Source of the DNA: Candidatus Gerdarchaeota archaeon
GTDB taxonomy: Archaea; Asgardarchaeota; Heimdallarchaeia; JABLTI01
Assembly: GCA_016840945.1 (NCBI GenBank)
Contig: JAEORJ010000102.1
Span: 1-29,721, forward strand
Reading direction: 5' to 3'
DNA length: 29,721 nucleotides
The position numbers and the translations under genes are program-made. Each line of letters begins with the position of its first letter. The stretch's first letter is position 1. The notes beneath the pieces were generated by a model that ran no database searches, was not told the origin of the DNA, and saw only the letters and a program-made list of their open reading frames with translations. Positions 14,797-22,981 of this stretch are shown here, piece by piece.

Positions 14797-14880
14797 GTCC
14801 CTAAGGACTTTCAAATGAGAAACCATAACTCATCAGCCGAGACCGAAGCATTGGTTTTGGGGGAAGAGTCTTCTAGGGAC
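14797..14880 (+). ncRNA. unassigned structured RNA candidate upstream of the exosome operon
   Basis: This element lies in the 360-bp gap between sbds and the next gene. GTCCCTAAGGACT (14797-14809) pairs with AGTCTTCTAGGGAC (14867-14880), 13 bp with one bulged C and one G-U. Inside are ATGAG/CTCAT (14815-14819 with 14829-14833) and CCGAGACC/GGTTTTGG (14837-14844 with 14853-14860, two G-U), forming a three-way junction. All three wobbles are G-U on the plus strand but A-C on the minus, favouring a plus-strand RNA. ATTTTTTAT (14761-14769) could be its TATA box. An alternative upper stem GAAACCA/TTGGTTTT gives an H/ACA-like shape, but no ACA follows. The remaining bases to 15096 are AT-rich, and I see no gene there. 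Confidence 0.4.
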
Positions 14881-15096
14881 TTGATCTAATCGAAAGAGCA
14901 AATTTTACTAACTCAAATTTAATTTTGAATCATAGTTTAGATCAATATTAAGATTTTTTTTGCTTAACAATCAAACAGAAAATACTTTGATTATTAAAAC
15001 TTTGCCTAAAGAGTGAATAGAAAAACATTATTTCAACTATATTTTCGATGAAAGTAAAATAACGTGATTAAAAATAAGTATAAAGTTAAAGGTTAC

Positions 15097-15525
15097 TTAT
15101 GAACTAACCTTTACTTCATCTCTTGGTGTACTGGACATTATAAACCAGAGAGGAATTAATATTATACCTATAAATGTACCACCAAACACAACCCAATCAT
15201 AATCCAAATTCGGACTTTGATTGCCAATAAATATTGCTGGTAATAACGTTATTAGAATACTAATCCAAACTTCTGTCCAACCAGGTAATGCATTCATCTT
15301 TTCTCGGATGCTGCCAACTATTAATAAAACGCAGAAATAGACTACCCAGAAAAACAATATTATTAATGTAAATGCAACTCCTTGAGTAAATAACCAGTTT
15401 AGACCCTGTACGGGATTATCATCTATGTTATAAAAGCTTGTAAAGATAATTATTGCAAGTGATAAGGCTAATAATATTGAACCTATCAATATTGTTCTAT
15501 TTGTTTTGTTTCTCCAAACGGACAT
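15097..15525 (-). CDS. four-helix membrane protein, unknown function
   Basis: I do not recognise a family. From ATG 15525 the product is 142 residues; an in-frame TTG at 15537 is possible but less convincing. Four hydrophobic spans are visible at about 11-32, 46-72, 84-101 and 110-130. Short polar loops contain NIDDNPVQG, REKMNALPGWTE and GNQSPNLDYDW. The N-terminus is basic and the C-terminus polar (SSTPRDEVKVSS). The gene stands alone, 360 bp from sbds and divergent from the zinc-ribbon gene across 250 bp. Base composition matches its neighbours. Confidence 0.65.
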   Translation of the reverse strand: MSVWRNKTNRTILIGSILLALSLAIIIFTSFYNIDDNPVQGLNWLFTQGVAFTLIILFFWVVYFCVLLIVGSIREKMNALPGWTEVWISILITLLPAIFIGNQSPNLDYDWVVFGGTFIGIILIPLWFIMSSTPRDEVKVSS

Positions 15526-15729
15526 TTTTTTTAGCAACTCCGAAATAATATTCCAACCATTTATTAAACTAGGTCTTGAATTTCCTTTTAGTTTAAAATT
15601 CTTATCATTTATTTAAGTATTATTGAAAATCGTTAATTTAAAAATAAAATGGTAAGTTAGGACAATTCAAAATAAAGCTAAAATACCATTTAATCGGATA
15701 GAATTATTAATATTTGGAACCAACAACAA

Positions 15730-15770
15730 TTTAAATTCAAATAGTAATTAATTACTAATATTATTGGTGA
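15730..15770 (+). promoter_or_regulatory. promoter and ribosome binding site of the small zinc-ribbon gene
   Basis: TTTAAATT at 15730-15737 is a good archaeal TATA box and predicts a start near 15757-15760. GGTGA at 15766-15770 lies 5 bp before the ATG at 15776. Together they show that the in-frame TTG at 15764 is not the start. Confidence 0.5.
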
Positions 15771-15775
15771 TAATT

Positions 15776-15970
15776 ATGCCTGATGATAAAAACTCAGATG
15801 TATGGAGACCCGATGTCTATATTTGTAATGATTGTCAACATCGTTTTGCTAAAGCAGAATATATCACTAAAGAAGAAGATGGCTTAGTTTTTCAAAGAAC
15901 TGTCTGCCCAAATTGTAAGAGTGAAAATATTAGAGTGTCCTCATGGTCTGAGCAGGATTATAAACAATAA
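15776..15970 (+). CDS. small zinc-ribbon protein, unknown function
   Basis: A 64-residue protein starting MPDDKNSDVWRPDVY. C17 and C20 (CNDC) and C44 and C47 (CPNC) form one treble-clef or zinc-ribbon site, separated by 23 residues that include a hydrophobic strand (LVFQRTV). It is too long between knuckles and too divergent to be RpoP (Rpb12), which is missing from its usual place in this window. RNA or DNA binding, or a role as a small subunit of a larger complex, are possibilities only. The stop is 9 bp from the convergent stop of the next gene. Confidence 0.7.
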   Translation: MPDDKNSDVWRPDVYICNDCQHRFAKAEYITKEEDGLVFQRTVCPNCKSENIRVSSWSEQDYKQ

Positions 15971-15979
15971 ATCTTACTC

Positions 15980-16276
15980 CTAAATCGTTCCAGTATCAAC
16001 TTTGTTAAATCCAAAGATAACTGTTAGCAGGAAAATTACAACACCAGTTAGAACAATCCAAAATCCAGCATTTTGTGACACTGCTGTATCTATTTTATAG
16101 AATAAGATTATACCAACAACCATAAGAATAACACTGATGATGCTAAAAACTATTGTGAATCCACTCATTCGTAAAAATGATTTGAAAGTAAATTTTTTGA
16201 TATGTTCTTCTTCTTCAGTAACATCTGATAATATAGCATCAATTTGAGGCTCAGTGGGAGAGATATCATCTGTCAT
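15980..16276 (-). CDS. two-helix membrane protein, unknown function
   Basis: A 98-residue protein with an acidic N-terminal region (1-26, including SDVTEEEEH), a basic stretch (KKFTFKSFLR) and two hydrophobic spans at about 38-60 and 71-90 joined by KIDTAVSQNA. No family is recognised. The charge distribution suggests the N-terminus faces the cytoplasm. It is transcribed away from ileS, whose promoter lies just beyond its start. Confidence 0.6.
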   Translation of the reverse strand: MTDDISPTEPQIDAILSDVTEEEEHIKKFTFKSFLRMSGFTIVFSIISVILMVVGIILFYKIDTAVSQNAGFWIVLTGVVIFLLTVIFGFNKVDTGTI

Positions 16277-16463
16277 GCCTTACATTATTGCTATTTCCTT
16301 TCATAACGATTTCGGAAATAATGAAAAATTATTTACTGATAATTAAATTGAGAAAATATTTTTGAAATCTATAACATCAAAAAACCTTTAAAGCTCTAGA
16401 ATGTTTTTCCAGAAAGGAACATATACAAAATTAATATTCATTTTAAATTCTGAGGTAAACAAA

Positions 16464-19400
16464 ATGCCTGTTTTCAAAGAAGTCAAAACCTTTGCACAAA
16501 TACCAAAAATTGAAAAACAAATATTGAAATTTTGGGAAAAAGAGGATTTATTTCATAAATTACGAGAAAACCGCAAAGATAATCAAAAATACATTTTCCT
16601 AGAAGGTCCCCCTACAGCAAATGGGTTACCTCATGTTGGACATGTATTAACTAGATGTTTAAAGGACTTATACCTAAGATATAAAACAATGAATGGTTAT
16701 TTTGTTTCACCTTTGATAGGTGGATGGGATTGTCATGGCCTTCCGGTTGAAATTGAAGTTGAAAAACAATTAGGATTAAATTCCAAACCTGAAATTGTCG
16801 ATTATGGTGTTAAAAAATTCAACCAAATGTGCAGAACATCCGTCATGAAATATGTGAATGAATGGGAAGAAATGACTCGTAGAGTTGGTTTTTGGATTGA
16901 TATGGATAATGCCTACATTACCATGAAAGATTACTATATTGAATCTGTTTGGTGGAGTCTCAAGGAATTATGGAAAAAAGGATTGCTAGTTAAAGGTCAT
17001 AAAGTAATTCCATCTTGTCCCCGTTGTGAAGTAACCCTTAGTAGTCATGAGTATTCACAGGGTTTGAAAGAAACAGATGATCCATCAATAACAGTAAAAT
17101 TCACTGCTGTAGGAGAACCAAATGCCTATTTCTTAGCTTGGACAACTACCCCTTGGACACTAATCTCAAATGTTGGATTAGCTATTGGAAAAAACATCAA
17201 GTATGTTAAAATTGAGTATAAAGGCGAATATTACTATTTAGCAAAAGATCGCTTGAAAGTAATTTTCCAAAATAAAGATTACAAGATTATTGAAGAATTG
17301 AAAGCTAAGGACTTAGAGGAAAGAAGATATGAACAATTAATCCCTTATGCTAAACTACCAGAAGAGGATCAGAAAAAAGGATTCAGAGTAGTAACTGCTG
17401 ATTTTGTTAGTACAGAAGAAGGGACTGGAATAGTTCATACTGCACCTGCATTTGGCCCTGATGATTATGAGTTAGCTCAACAAAAGGATTTGCCATTTTT
17501 ACAACCTGTTGAGAGCAATGGTAAATTCAAAGAAGAAATTACTCCTTGGGCTGGAATGTTCATAAAAGATGCAGATAAATATATTATTAGATATCTAAGA
17601 GAGAACAACCGTTTAATTACAGATAAAATTGAGAAGCATACTAGTGGTTTTTGCTGGAGATGTAAAACACCAACAATGTATTATGCTCGAGAAGCTTGGT
17701 TAATCAGAATGAGTACTTTACGTGAAAACATTCTGGCAACAAATGAGCAAATTAATTGGATACCTGAGCATCTCAAGCATGGTAGATTTGGTGATTTTCT
17801 AGATAATATTGTTGATTGGGCTTTAAGTCGTGAAAGATTTTGGGGGTCACCTTTGCCAATTTGGATTTGTGAATGTGGACAGATAGAATGCATTGGTGGT
17901 GTTAATGAATTAAAATCATTCATGAAAGAAGATTTGCCAAAAGATTTTGAACTCCATCAACCATGGATTGACGAAATCACATTGTATTGTCCAAAATGCA
18001 AGAAACCAATGACTCGTGAACCATTTGTTATTGATTGCTGGTACGAATCAGGATCAGCTCAATTTGCACAGTGGCATTACCCATTTGAAAATAAAGATAA
18101 ATTTGAGGAACATTTCCCAATAGATTTTATCACTGAAGCAATTGACCAAACTAGAGGTTGGTTTTATACTCTTTTAGCTATTAGCACAGCCTTATTTGAC
18201 AAACCTTCTTATCTAAATTGTTTAACAATGGGACATGTTCTAGATAAGAAAGGCATCAAAATGAGTAAGCATATTGGTAATGTTGTGAACCCTTCAGATG
18301 TCTATGATAAAATTGGTGCTGACCCAATGAGATGGTATTTCTTTTCATCGCCCGTTTGGAATCCAACAAGATTTTCATCAGACATAATTGTTGCTGCGAA
18401 AAGAAGATTCTTTGATACTTTACGTAATGTGTACTATTTCTTTGTAACAAATGTTAATATCGATAAAGTTGACCCAAGAACAATTGAGAGCAATCTAAAA
18501 AATCGCTCTGAATTAGATCAATGGTTAATATCCAAATTAAACACACTAATTGATGTTGTAAGAAAGAGCTTAGATGAATTTCAAGCTCATAAAGCAGTTT
18601 CAGCTATAGATGAATTTGTTTATGAAGATTTAAGCAACTGGTATATCCGAAGATCAAGGAGAAGATTTTGGAATACTGAAATTTCAAAAGAGAAAACTGA
18701 TGCGTATGTTACCTTATATGATACACTTGTAACCTTGACAAAACTATTAGCTCCATTTATTCCTTTTACTGCTGAAGAGATGTATCAGAATTTAGTTGCT
18801 GGACTCTATAAAGGAAAAGAAAAAGAAGAACATGTCAGTGTACATTTTGAACCCTTCCCAGAAAGGGATCCAAAGAAAGTTAATAAAAAATTGGAAAAAG
18901 CTATGGACTTATCAATTAGTATTGTAAAAGCTGGAAGAGCTGCGAGAACCGACGCTAATATTAAAGTTAGAATTCCACTTCAGGAATTAATCATTGTTTG
19001 TCCAGAAGAAGAACAAAAAATGGCTACACAATTCTTGCAAGAGATAAAAGAAGAACTCAACGTCAAAGAAATAATTTTACAAAAAGAACTAACAGAATTA
19101 GTTGACTATTCATTCAAGCCCAATTTCAAAGCTCTAGGACCAACCTTCAAGAAAGATGCAGTAATTATTGGTGAGACATTAAAAAATCTAGCTGGTAAGG
19201 AAGCTCAACAAGCAGTTATGAATTTGAGGAAGAATAGTAAATTCACATTGAAGACTGACCAAGGCAATTTTGAAATTTTACCAGAACATGTTGAAGTTGT
19301 CTCGAGTGGTAAAGAAGGATATGTTGATTCATCTTTTGACGGGGGACAAGTGTTCATAAAAACTGAATTAACACCAGAGTTAATACAAGAGGGACTTGTT

Positions 19401-19649
19401 CGAGATATTATCAGGCGCATTCAGTCTATGAGAAAAGAAGCTGATTTGGAATATACTCAGAAAATTGAACTTTACATCAAAGGTGATGATGAAGTAAAGG
19501 AAGCAGTAGAAGCTTGGGAAGAGTATATTAAAAACGAAACTTTAGCAATTAAAATCAAATTAGGAATTAAAAAAGAAGGATTTACTACTAGTGAGGATAT
19601 TGATGGGAATAAATTAACAATTACCATTGTTCCTCTCGAGAAAAAATAG
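16464..19649 (+). CDS. ileS: isoleucyl-tRNA synthetase
   Basis: Class Ia synthetase charging tRNA-Ile. From ATG 16464 (GAGGT 7 bp upstream) the product is 1061 residues. An in-frame ATG at 16401 is only about 10 bp after the TATA-like CCTTTAAAG (16385-16393), too close to be translated. The Rossmann core shows HVGH (57-60) and GWDCHGLPVE. The CP1 editing domain begins at about 180, with TTPWTLISNVGLAIG and a zinc motif CPRC. Further cysteine pairs CECG and CPKC follow. The KMSKS loop reads KMSKH (599-603) followed by IGNVVNP. After about 700 come the anticodon-binding helical domain and the C-terminal extension typical of the archaeal/eukaryotic form. GWDCHGLP and the overall motifs exclude ValRS. 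Confidence 0.95.
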   Translation: MPVFKEVKTFAQIPKIEKQILKFWEKEDLFHKLRENRKDNQKYIFLEGPPTANGLPHVGHVLTRCLKDLYLRYKTMNGYFVSPLIGGWDCHGLPVEIEVEKQLGLNSKPEIVDYGVKKFNQMCRTSVMKYVNEWEEMTRRVGFWIDMDNAYITMKDYYIESVWWSLKELWKKGLLVKGHKVIPSCPRCEVTLSSHEYSQGLKETDDPSITVKFTAVGEPNAYFLAWTTTPWTLISNVGLAIGKNIKYVKIEYKGEYYYLAKDRLKVIFQNKDYKIIEELKAKDLEERRYEQLIPYAKLPEEDQKKGFRVVTADFVSTEEGTGIVHTAPAFGPDDYELAQQKDLPFLQPVESNGKFKEEITPWAGMFIKDADKYIIRYLRENNRLITDKIEKHTSGFCWRCKTPTMYYAREAWLIRMSTLRENILATNEQINWIPEHLKHGRFGDFLDNIVDWALSRERFWGSPLPIWICECGQIECIGGVNELKSFMKEDLPKDFELHQPWIDEITLYCPKCKKPMTREPFVIDCWYESGSAQFAQWHYPFENKDKFEEHFPIDFITEAIDQTRGWFYTLLAISTALFDKPSYLNCLTMGHVLDKKGIKMSKHIGNVVNPSDVYDKIGADPMRWYFFSSPVWNPTRFSSDIIVAAKRRFFDTLRNVYYFFVTNVNIDKVDPRTIESNLKNRSELDQWLISKLNTLIDVVRKSLDEFQAHKAVSAIDEFVYEDLSNWYIRRSRRRFWNTEISKEKTDAYVTLYDTLVTLTKLLAPFIPFTAEEMYQNLVAGLYKGKEKEEHVSVHFEPFPERDPKKVNKKLEKAMDLSISIVKAGRAARTDANIKVRIPLQELIIVCPEEEQKMATQFLQEIKEELNVKEIILQKELTELVDYSFKPNFKALGPTFKKDAVIIGETLKNLAGKEAQQAVMNLRKNSKFTLKTDQGNFEILPEHVEVVSSGKEGYVDSSFDGGQVFIKTELTPELIQEGLVRDIIRRIQSMRKEADLEYTQKIELYIKGDDEVKEAVEAWEEYIKNETLAIKIKLGIKKEGFTTSEDIDGNKLTITIVPLEKK

Positions 19650-19739
19650 CTATCCAAAAGCATATTAACAGTAAGTTACACGAGCACTTTTAATAATTAA
19701 AATTCAAAAATTTGAAGAAAAAATTGGAGTCGTTAAGAA

Positions 19740-20006
19740 ATGGCAAGAATCGTTGGAACATACAAATTATTACCTGAAGATCCATCAACTAAACCTGAAG
19801 TTATTAAAGAACGAATAATAAAAGCTTTACCTGAAGATATGAAGGTTACTGCAAGTGGCGAACGACCTGTTGCTTTTGGTCTAGTCGCATTAGTTGTAGA
19901 TATTAACTTCGCAGAAGAAGATGGTAAACAAGACGAATTAGAAAGCATTCTTGAAAAAATTGAAGGCGTCAGTGAAGTAGAAGCACTTCAATTATTTAGA
20001 TTATAA
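19740..20006 (+). CDS. aef1b: elongation factor aEF-1beta (nucleotide exchange factor)
   Basis: An 88-residue protein matching the archaeal EF-1beta family, the GDP/GTP exchange factor for aEF-1A. It opens MARIVGTYKLLPEDPSTKPE and has VAFGLVALVVDINFAEEDG in the middle and EGVSEVEALQLFR at the end, the alpha-beta plait sequence of the family at full family length. It follows ileS by 90 bp on the same strand. GGAG at 19726-19729 lies about 10 bp before the ATG, so its leader is ordinary. Confidence 0.93.
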   Translation: MARIVGTYKLLPEDPSTKPEVIKERIIKALPEDMKVTASGERPVAFGLVALVVDINFAEEDGKQDELESILEKIEGVSEVEALQLFRL

Positions 20007-20017
20007 TTGTTAGAATT

Positions 20018-20049
20018 AAAAGTAGATAGGAATTTTTACCTCTACTTTT
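20018..20049. terminator. bidirectional hairpin between aEF-1beta and the ABC ATPase gene
   Basis: AAAAGTAGA (20018-20026) and TCTACTTTT (20041-20049) are a perfect 9-bp inverted repeat between two convergent stops (20006 and 20063). The loop is T-rich, and the outer arms give U-rich ends in both directions. A role in terminating or protecting both mRNAs is inference. Confidence 0.55.
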
Positions 20050-20062
20050 GATTTCATTTATT

Positions 20063-21130
20063 TTATTCTTCTAAAATAGTAATTGCTGATAATGGTATTG
20101 AGAAGTAAACTTTGTCACCTTTTTTGAACATTGAAGAAATCTCTTTTGAACTTGTAGTTTGTATTAAAAGTTGAATTTCATTTAATTTCAATTGAATATC
20201 AATTAATGAACCACCAAAAAGAATAGAAGTTATCTCAGCAGCAAATTCATTCTCATTGTTTGTTCTATCTTTTGATATATGAATATGTTCTGGATATATT
20301 GCTATAGTTAATGGTTTCTTATCTTTACCCTTAGTTGTTGAGGGTAATTTTATGTCACCAAATGTTGTCTGTAAAAAAACTCCAGAGTTATTTTTACTGA
20401 ATAATCCTTCAATGATATTTGATATCCCAAGAAATTCAGCAGTGAATTTCTTTTTTGGATGGAGATAAAGTTCCTCAGGTGTTCCTAACTCCATTATTTT
20501 GCCTAAATTCAAAATAATTATTCGATCAGATATCTCCATTGCTTCCTTTTGATCATGTGTTACATATATTGTTGAAATTTGAACTTCTTGTTGAATTTCC
20601 CTTATTGCTTTTCGCAAGGATTCTTTCAATGATTGATCTAATGCTGATAGAGGTTCATCTAGCAAGAGAAGTGAAGGATTTGGTGCTAAAGCTCTTGCTA
20701 AGGCAACTCGGGATTTCTCACCACCGCTTAATTCTCGAGGGTATCTGTTTCCTTTTCCTTCAAGACCAACTAATGATAATAACTCCTTTACTCGAGCGAT
20801 AATTTGCTCTTTGGGCCATTTTCGAGCTTCAAGGCCAAAAGCAATGTTTTCCACAACTGTTAGGTGAGGAAATAATGCATATGATTGAAATACAAAACCA
20901 ATTTTCCTATCTTCTGTGGGAACACCAAACATATCTTTTCCTTCGAAAAGAATCTTACCTGTATCTGCTTCAATTAATCCTGCAATCAATCTTAGAACAG
21001 TTGTTTTACCACTACCACTTGGTCCAAGTAAAGTTAATAATTCACCTTTTTCTAAATCAAAGCTAATTTCTTGTATTGCAATTGAATCTTCAAATGATTT
21101 GCTAATATTGTGAAATTCAATGAATGGCAT
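20063..21130 (-). CDS. ABC transporter ATP-binding protein (PotA/CysA/ThiQ-like, with TOBE-type end)
   Basis: A 355-residue ATPase of the importer subfamily that energises spermidine, iron, thiamine, molybdate or sulfate uptake. All motifs are intact: Walker A GPSGSGKTT (36-44), Q-loop VFQSYALFPHL (Q82), signature LSGGEKSR (134-141), Walker B LLLLDEP (154-160), D-loop SALD and switch H192 in VTHDQKEAMEISD. After about 240 the regulatory region has beta strands as in TOBE domains (PLTIAIYPEHIHISKD, AAEITSILFGGSLIDIQLKL). It is divergent from the fused permease, with which it presumably forms a transporter. No periplasmic-type binding protein is in the window, so the substrate is unknown. Confidence 0.9.
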   Translation of the reverse strand: MPFIEFHNISKSFEDSIAIQEISFDLEKGELLTLLGPSGSGKTTVLRLIAGLIEADTGKILFEGKDMFGVPTEDRKIGFVFQSYALFPHLTVVENIAFGLEARKWPKEQIIARVKELLSLVGLEGKGNRYPRELSGGEKSRVALARALAPNPSLLLLDEPLSALDQSLKESLRKAIREIQQEVQISTIYVTHDQKEAMEISDRIIILNLGKIMELGTPEELYLHPKKKFTAEFLGISNIIEGLFSKNNSGVFLQTTFGDIKLPSTTKGKDKKPLTIAIYPEHIHISKDRTNNENEFAAEITSILFGGSLIDIQLKLNEIQLLIQTTSSKEISSMFKKGDKVYFSIPLSAITILEE

Positions 21131-21158
21131 TAAATCAACCTTGTTTTAATTTAGTTTA

Positions 21159-21183
21159 GATTGAGATTTTTATTTTCTCAATC
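21159..21183 (-). promoter_or_regulatory. inverted-repeat operator candidate around the ABC ATPase TATA box
   Basis: GATTGAGA (21159-21166) and TCTCAATC (21176-21183) are perfect 8-bp arms. On the minus strand their 9-bp spacer is AAATAAAAA, a TATA-like element 37-45 bp before the ATPase start codon. With GGTTGA as binding site, transcription from about 21145 fits. A factor bound to the arms would cover the TATA box, the usual position for an archaeal repressor. The regulator and signal are unknown. Confidence 0.5.
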
Positions 21184-21268
21184 ATTAATTAGTTATTTGG
21201 ATAATATTAGATAATTTCTTGTTTTCATTTACTAGGAAATCTTATTTAAAATAAAATCCTTGAATGCA

Positions 21269-21276
21269 TATAAAAG
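21269..21276 (+). promoter_or_regulatory. TATA box of the fused permease gene
   Basis: TATAAAAG predicts transcription from about 21296, shortly before GTGAG and the ATG at 21309. It rules out the in-frame ATG at 21264, which precedes the TATA box. Confidence 0.6.
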
Positions 21277-21308
21277 ATACTTGCAATAATCATTCATGTG
21301 TGAGTAAA

Positions 21309-22979
21309 ATGGTAACAGCTAATAGAAAGAGTCTATCGATTTTAGGTATAACTCTACCTATAGCTCTAATAGCTTTGTTTTTACTCTTCCCAGTAATTTC
21401 AGTTTTTATTACAGGATTTAAAGACGAAACTGGTTTTACATTTAGTTATTTACGAGCAGTATTATCAGATACCTTTTATTACAAAATATTTGCCTTCACA
21501 CTTGCTCAAGCAATTTTAAGCACGATAGTTTCGTTATTGATTGGTATACCTATTGGATATTTGTTTGGTAAATACAATTTTCCTGGTCGAAAAGTACTTT
21601 TAATATTTTTTACTGTGCCATTTGTTTTGCCATCAGTTTTAGTAGGTATGGGGTTTCTCATTATATTCGGTGAAGATGGTTTATTTGGTGCTCCTATTTT
21701 ATCAATTATTTTAGCTCATGCATTTTACAATATCCCTTTAGTTGTTCATTATTTTTCATCTTATTATCAGAATTTTGATAGAGATTTGATTGGAGCTGCA
21801 AAAACACTTGGAAGTAAAAAATTTCATTTATTCGCTCGTGTATATGTGCCAATATTTATCCAACCTTTACTAACAGCTGCATTGCTAACTTTCATCTTTT
21901 GTTTTTTGAGCTATGGTATTATCTTAATTCTTGGAGCTCTGAGTTTATTTAGAACAACTGAAACACAAATCTATTCTGAATATTTGAGTAATAACGCTAA
22001 TGTTGCAGCAATACTTGCTTTATTACAATTACTAGTTATGATAGCTTTTGTAATTGGATATCTAATATTTACAAATAAACGTGCAAAAAAAGAAAAAAGT
22101 GGTACCACAGAAACTATCCCCCTTGAGAAAATTAATTTCAAAGAATTTCTCAAAAAACCATCGGGAATTTTTTTAGGTTTAGTATTTGTTTTTGGATTGT
22201 TATTGGAATTAGCTCCTTTAATTAGCATTTTAATTCGGGCACCTTTTATAGCACCAATTTTTGATCCTTTAGGGAATGGCATCAGAGAAAATAGTTTGTT
22301 AGATTTATTAAATACCGACATCACTACCTCAGCAAGAATAACTCTGGTTGGAGCTATCTTAAACACATTAAAATTTGCTTTTGGATCAGCAACCTTAGCA
22401 AGTGTGTTTTCTATTATAACAGTTATAGCTTTAAGTGCTTCAAAACGAAAACATAGGAATCTCCCATTAGAGCTATTAACATACCTACCTATAGCCATTT
22501 CTTCAACTACTCTATCATTAGGTATTATGCAAACATTTGCAAATATTCCCTTATTTACTAATCACCCCACAATTTTCATTATGATCTCTCATGCATTATT
22601 GGGTTATCCTTTTATTACACGGGCACTGCTTAATGGCCTTAATACCATTGATCCAGATATTATCGACTCAAGTAAAACATTGGGAGCTAATTGGTTCTAT
22701 AAATTAAGAAAAATCTATATCCCCTTACTTTTTCCATCGTTCATAGCTGGATTTACTTTTGCTCTAGGCTTAAGTATTGGGGAGTTTACAACAGTAAATT
22801 TCTTTGCGATAAATTATGATAACATAGCGACTCTTACGGTTGTTTTGTATCGATTACGTTCCGTAAGAAAGTTTGCTCTTGCTAGCGCTGTTGGTACTAT
22901 ATTATTATTAATTTCATACTTCTCGTTTTTTGCAATTGAATCTTTAGGAGCAAGAGAAAAAACGAAAACAAAAATATAA
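21309..22979 (+). CDS. ABC transporter permease, two fused domains (ThiP/FbpB-like)
   Basis: Membrane protein of 556 residues made of two tandem BPD_transp_1 permease domains, each with about six spans. The TATA box at 21269 fixes the start at 21309. Both EAA-type cytoplasmic loops that dock the ATPase are visible: AAKTLGSKKFHLFARVYVPI in the first half and SSKTLGANWFYKLRKIYIPL in the second. VPFVLPSVLVGMGFLIIFG followed by AHAFYNIPLVVHYF resembles thiamine (ThiP) and ferric iron (FbpB) permeases. A charged linker (about residues 258-285, TNKRAKKEKS) separates the halves. The divergent ATPase at 20063-21130 is the obvious partner. The substrate cannot be decided. Its stop is 2 bp from the convergent kinase-like gene. 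Confidence 0.9.
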   Translation: MVTANRKSLSILGITLPIALIALFLLFPVISVFITGFKDETGFTFSYLRAVLSDTFYYKIFAFTLAQAILSTIVSLLIGIPIGYLFGKYNFPGRKVLLIFFTVPFVLPSVLVGMGFLIIFGEDGLFGAPILSIILAHAFYNIPLVVHYFSSYYQNFDRDLIGAAKTLGSKKFHLFARVYVPIFIQPLLTAALLTFIFCFLSYGIILILGALSLFRTTETQIYSEYLSNNANVAAILALLQLLVMIAFVIGYLIFTNKRAKKEKSGTTETIPLEKINFKEFLKKPSGIFLGLVFVFGLLLELAPLISILIRAPFIAPIFDPLGNGIRENSLLDLLNTDITTSARITLVGAILNTLKFAFGSATLASVFSIITVIALSASKRKHRNLPLELLTYLPIAISSTTLSLGIMQTFANIPLFTNHPTIFIMISHALLGYPFITRALLNGLNTIDPDIIDSSKTLGANWFYKLRKIYIPLLFPSFIAGFTFALGLSIGEFTTVNFFAINYDNIATLTVVLYRLRSVRKFALASAVGTILLLISYFSFFAIESLGAREKTKTKI

Positions 22980-22981
22980 TG

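Noticed and set aside
14797..14880. Hammerhead ribozyme on the minus strand (CTGATGAG followed by GAAA)
   Set aside because: The two core pieces occur in the right order, but GAAA does not directly follow a stem II, the required NUH cleavage junction is missing, and the minus strand gives A-C mismatches in the stems.
15647..15691. Inverted repeat AAATGGTA ... TACCATTT in the gap before the zinc-ribbon gene
   Set aside because: Only 8 bp with a 29-bp AT-rich spacer; expected by chance at this base composition and not placed at a promoter element.
15776..15970. RpoP (Rpb12) RNA polymerase subunit
   Set aside because: Two CxxC pairs are present, but spacing and flanking sequence do not match the short, conserved RpoP pattern.
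21971..22498. Minus-strand frame of 175 residues
   Set aside because: It lies wholly inside the permease gene on the other strand; the permease has clear family motifs.
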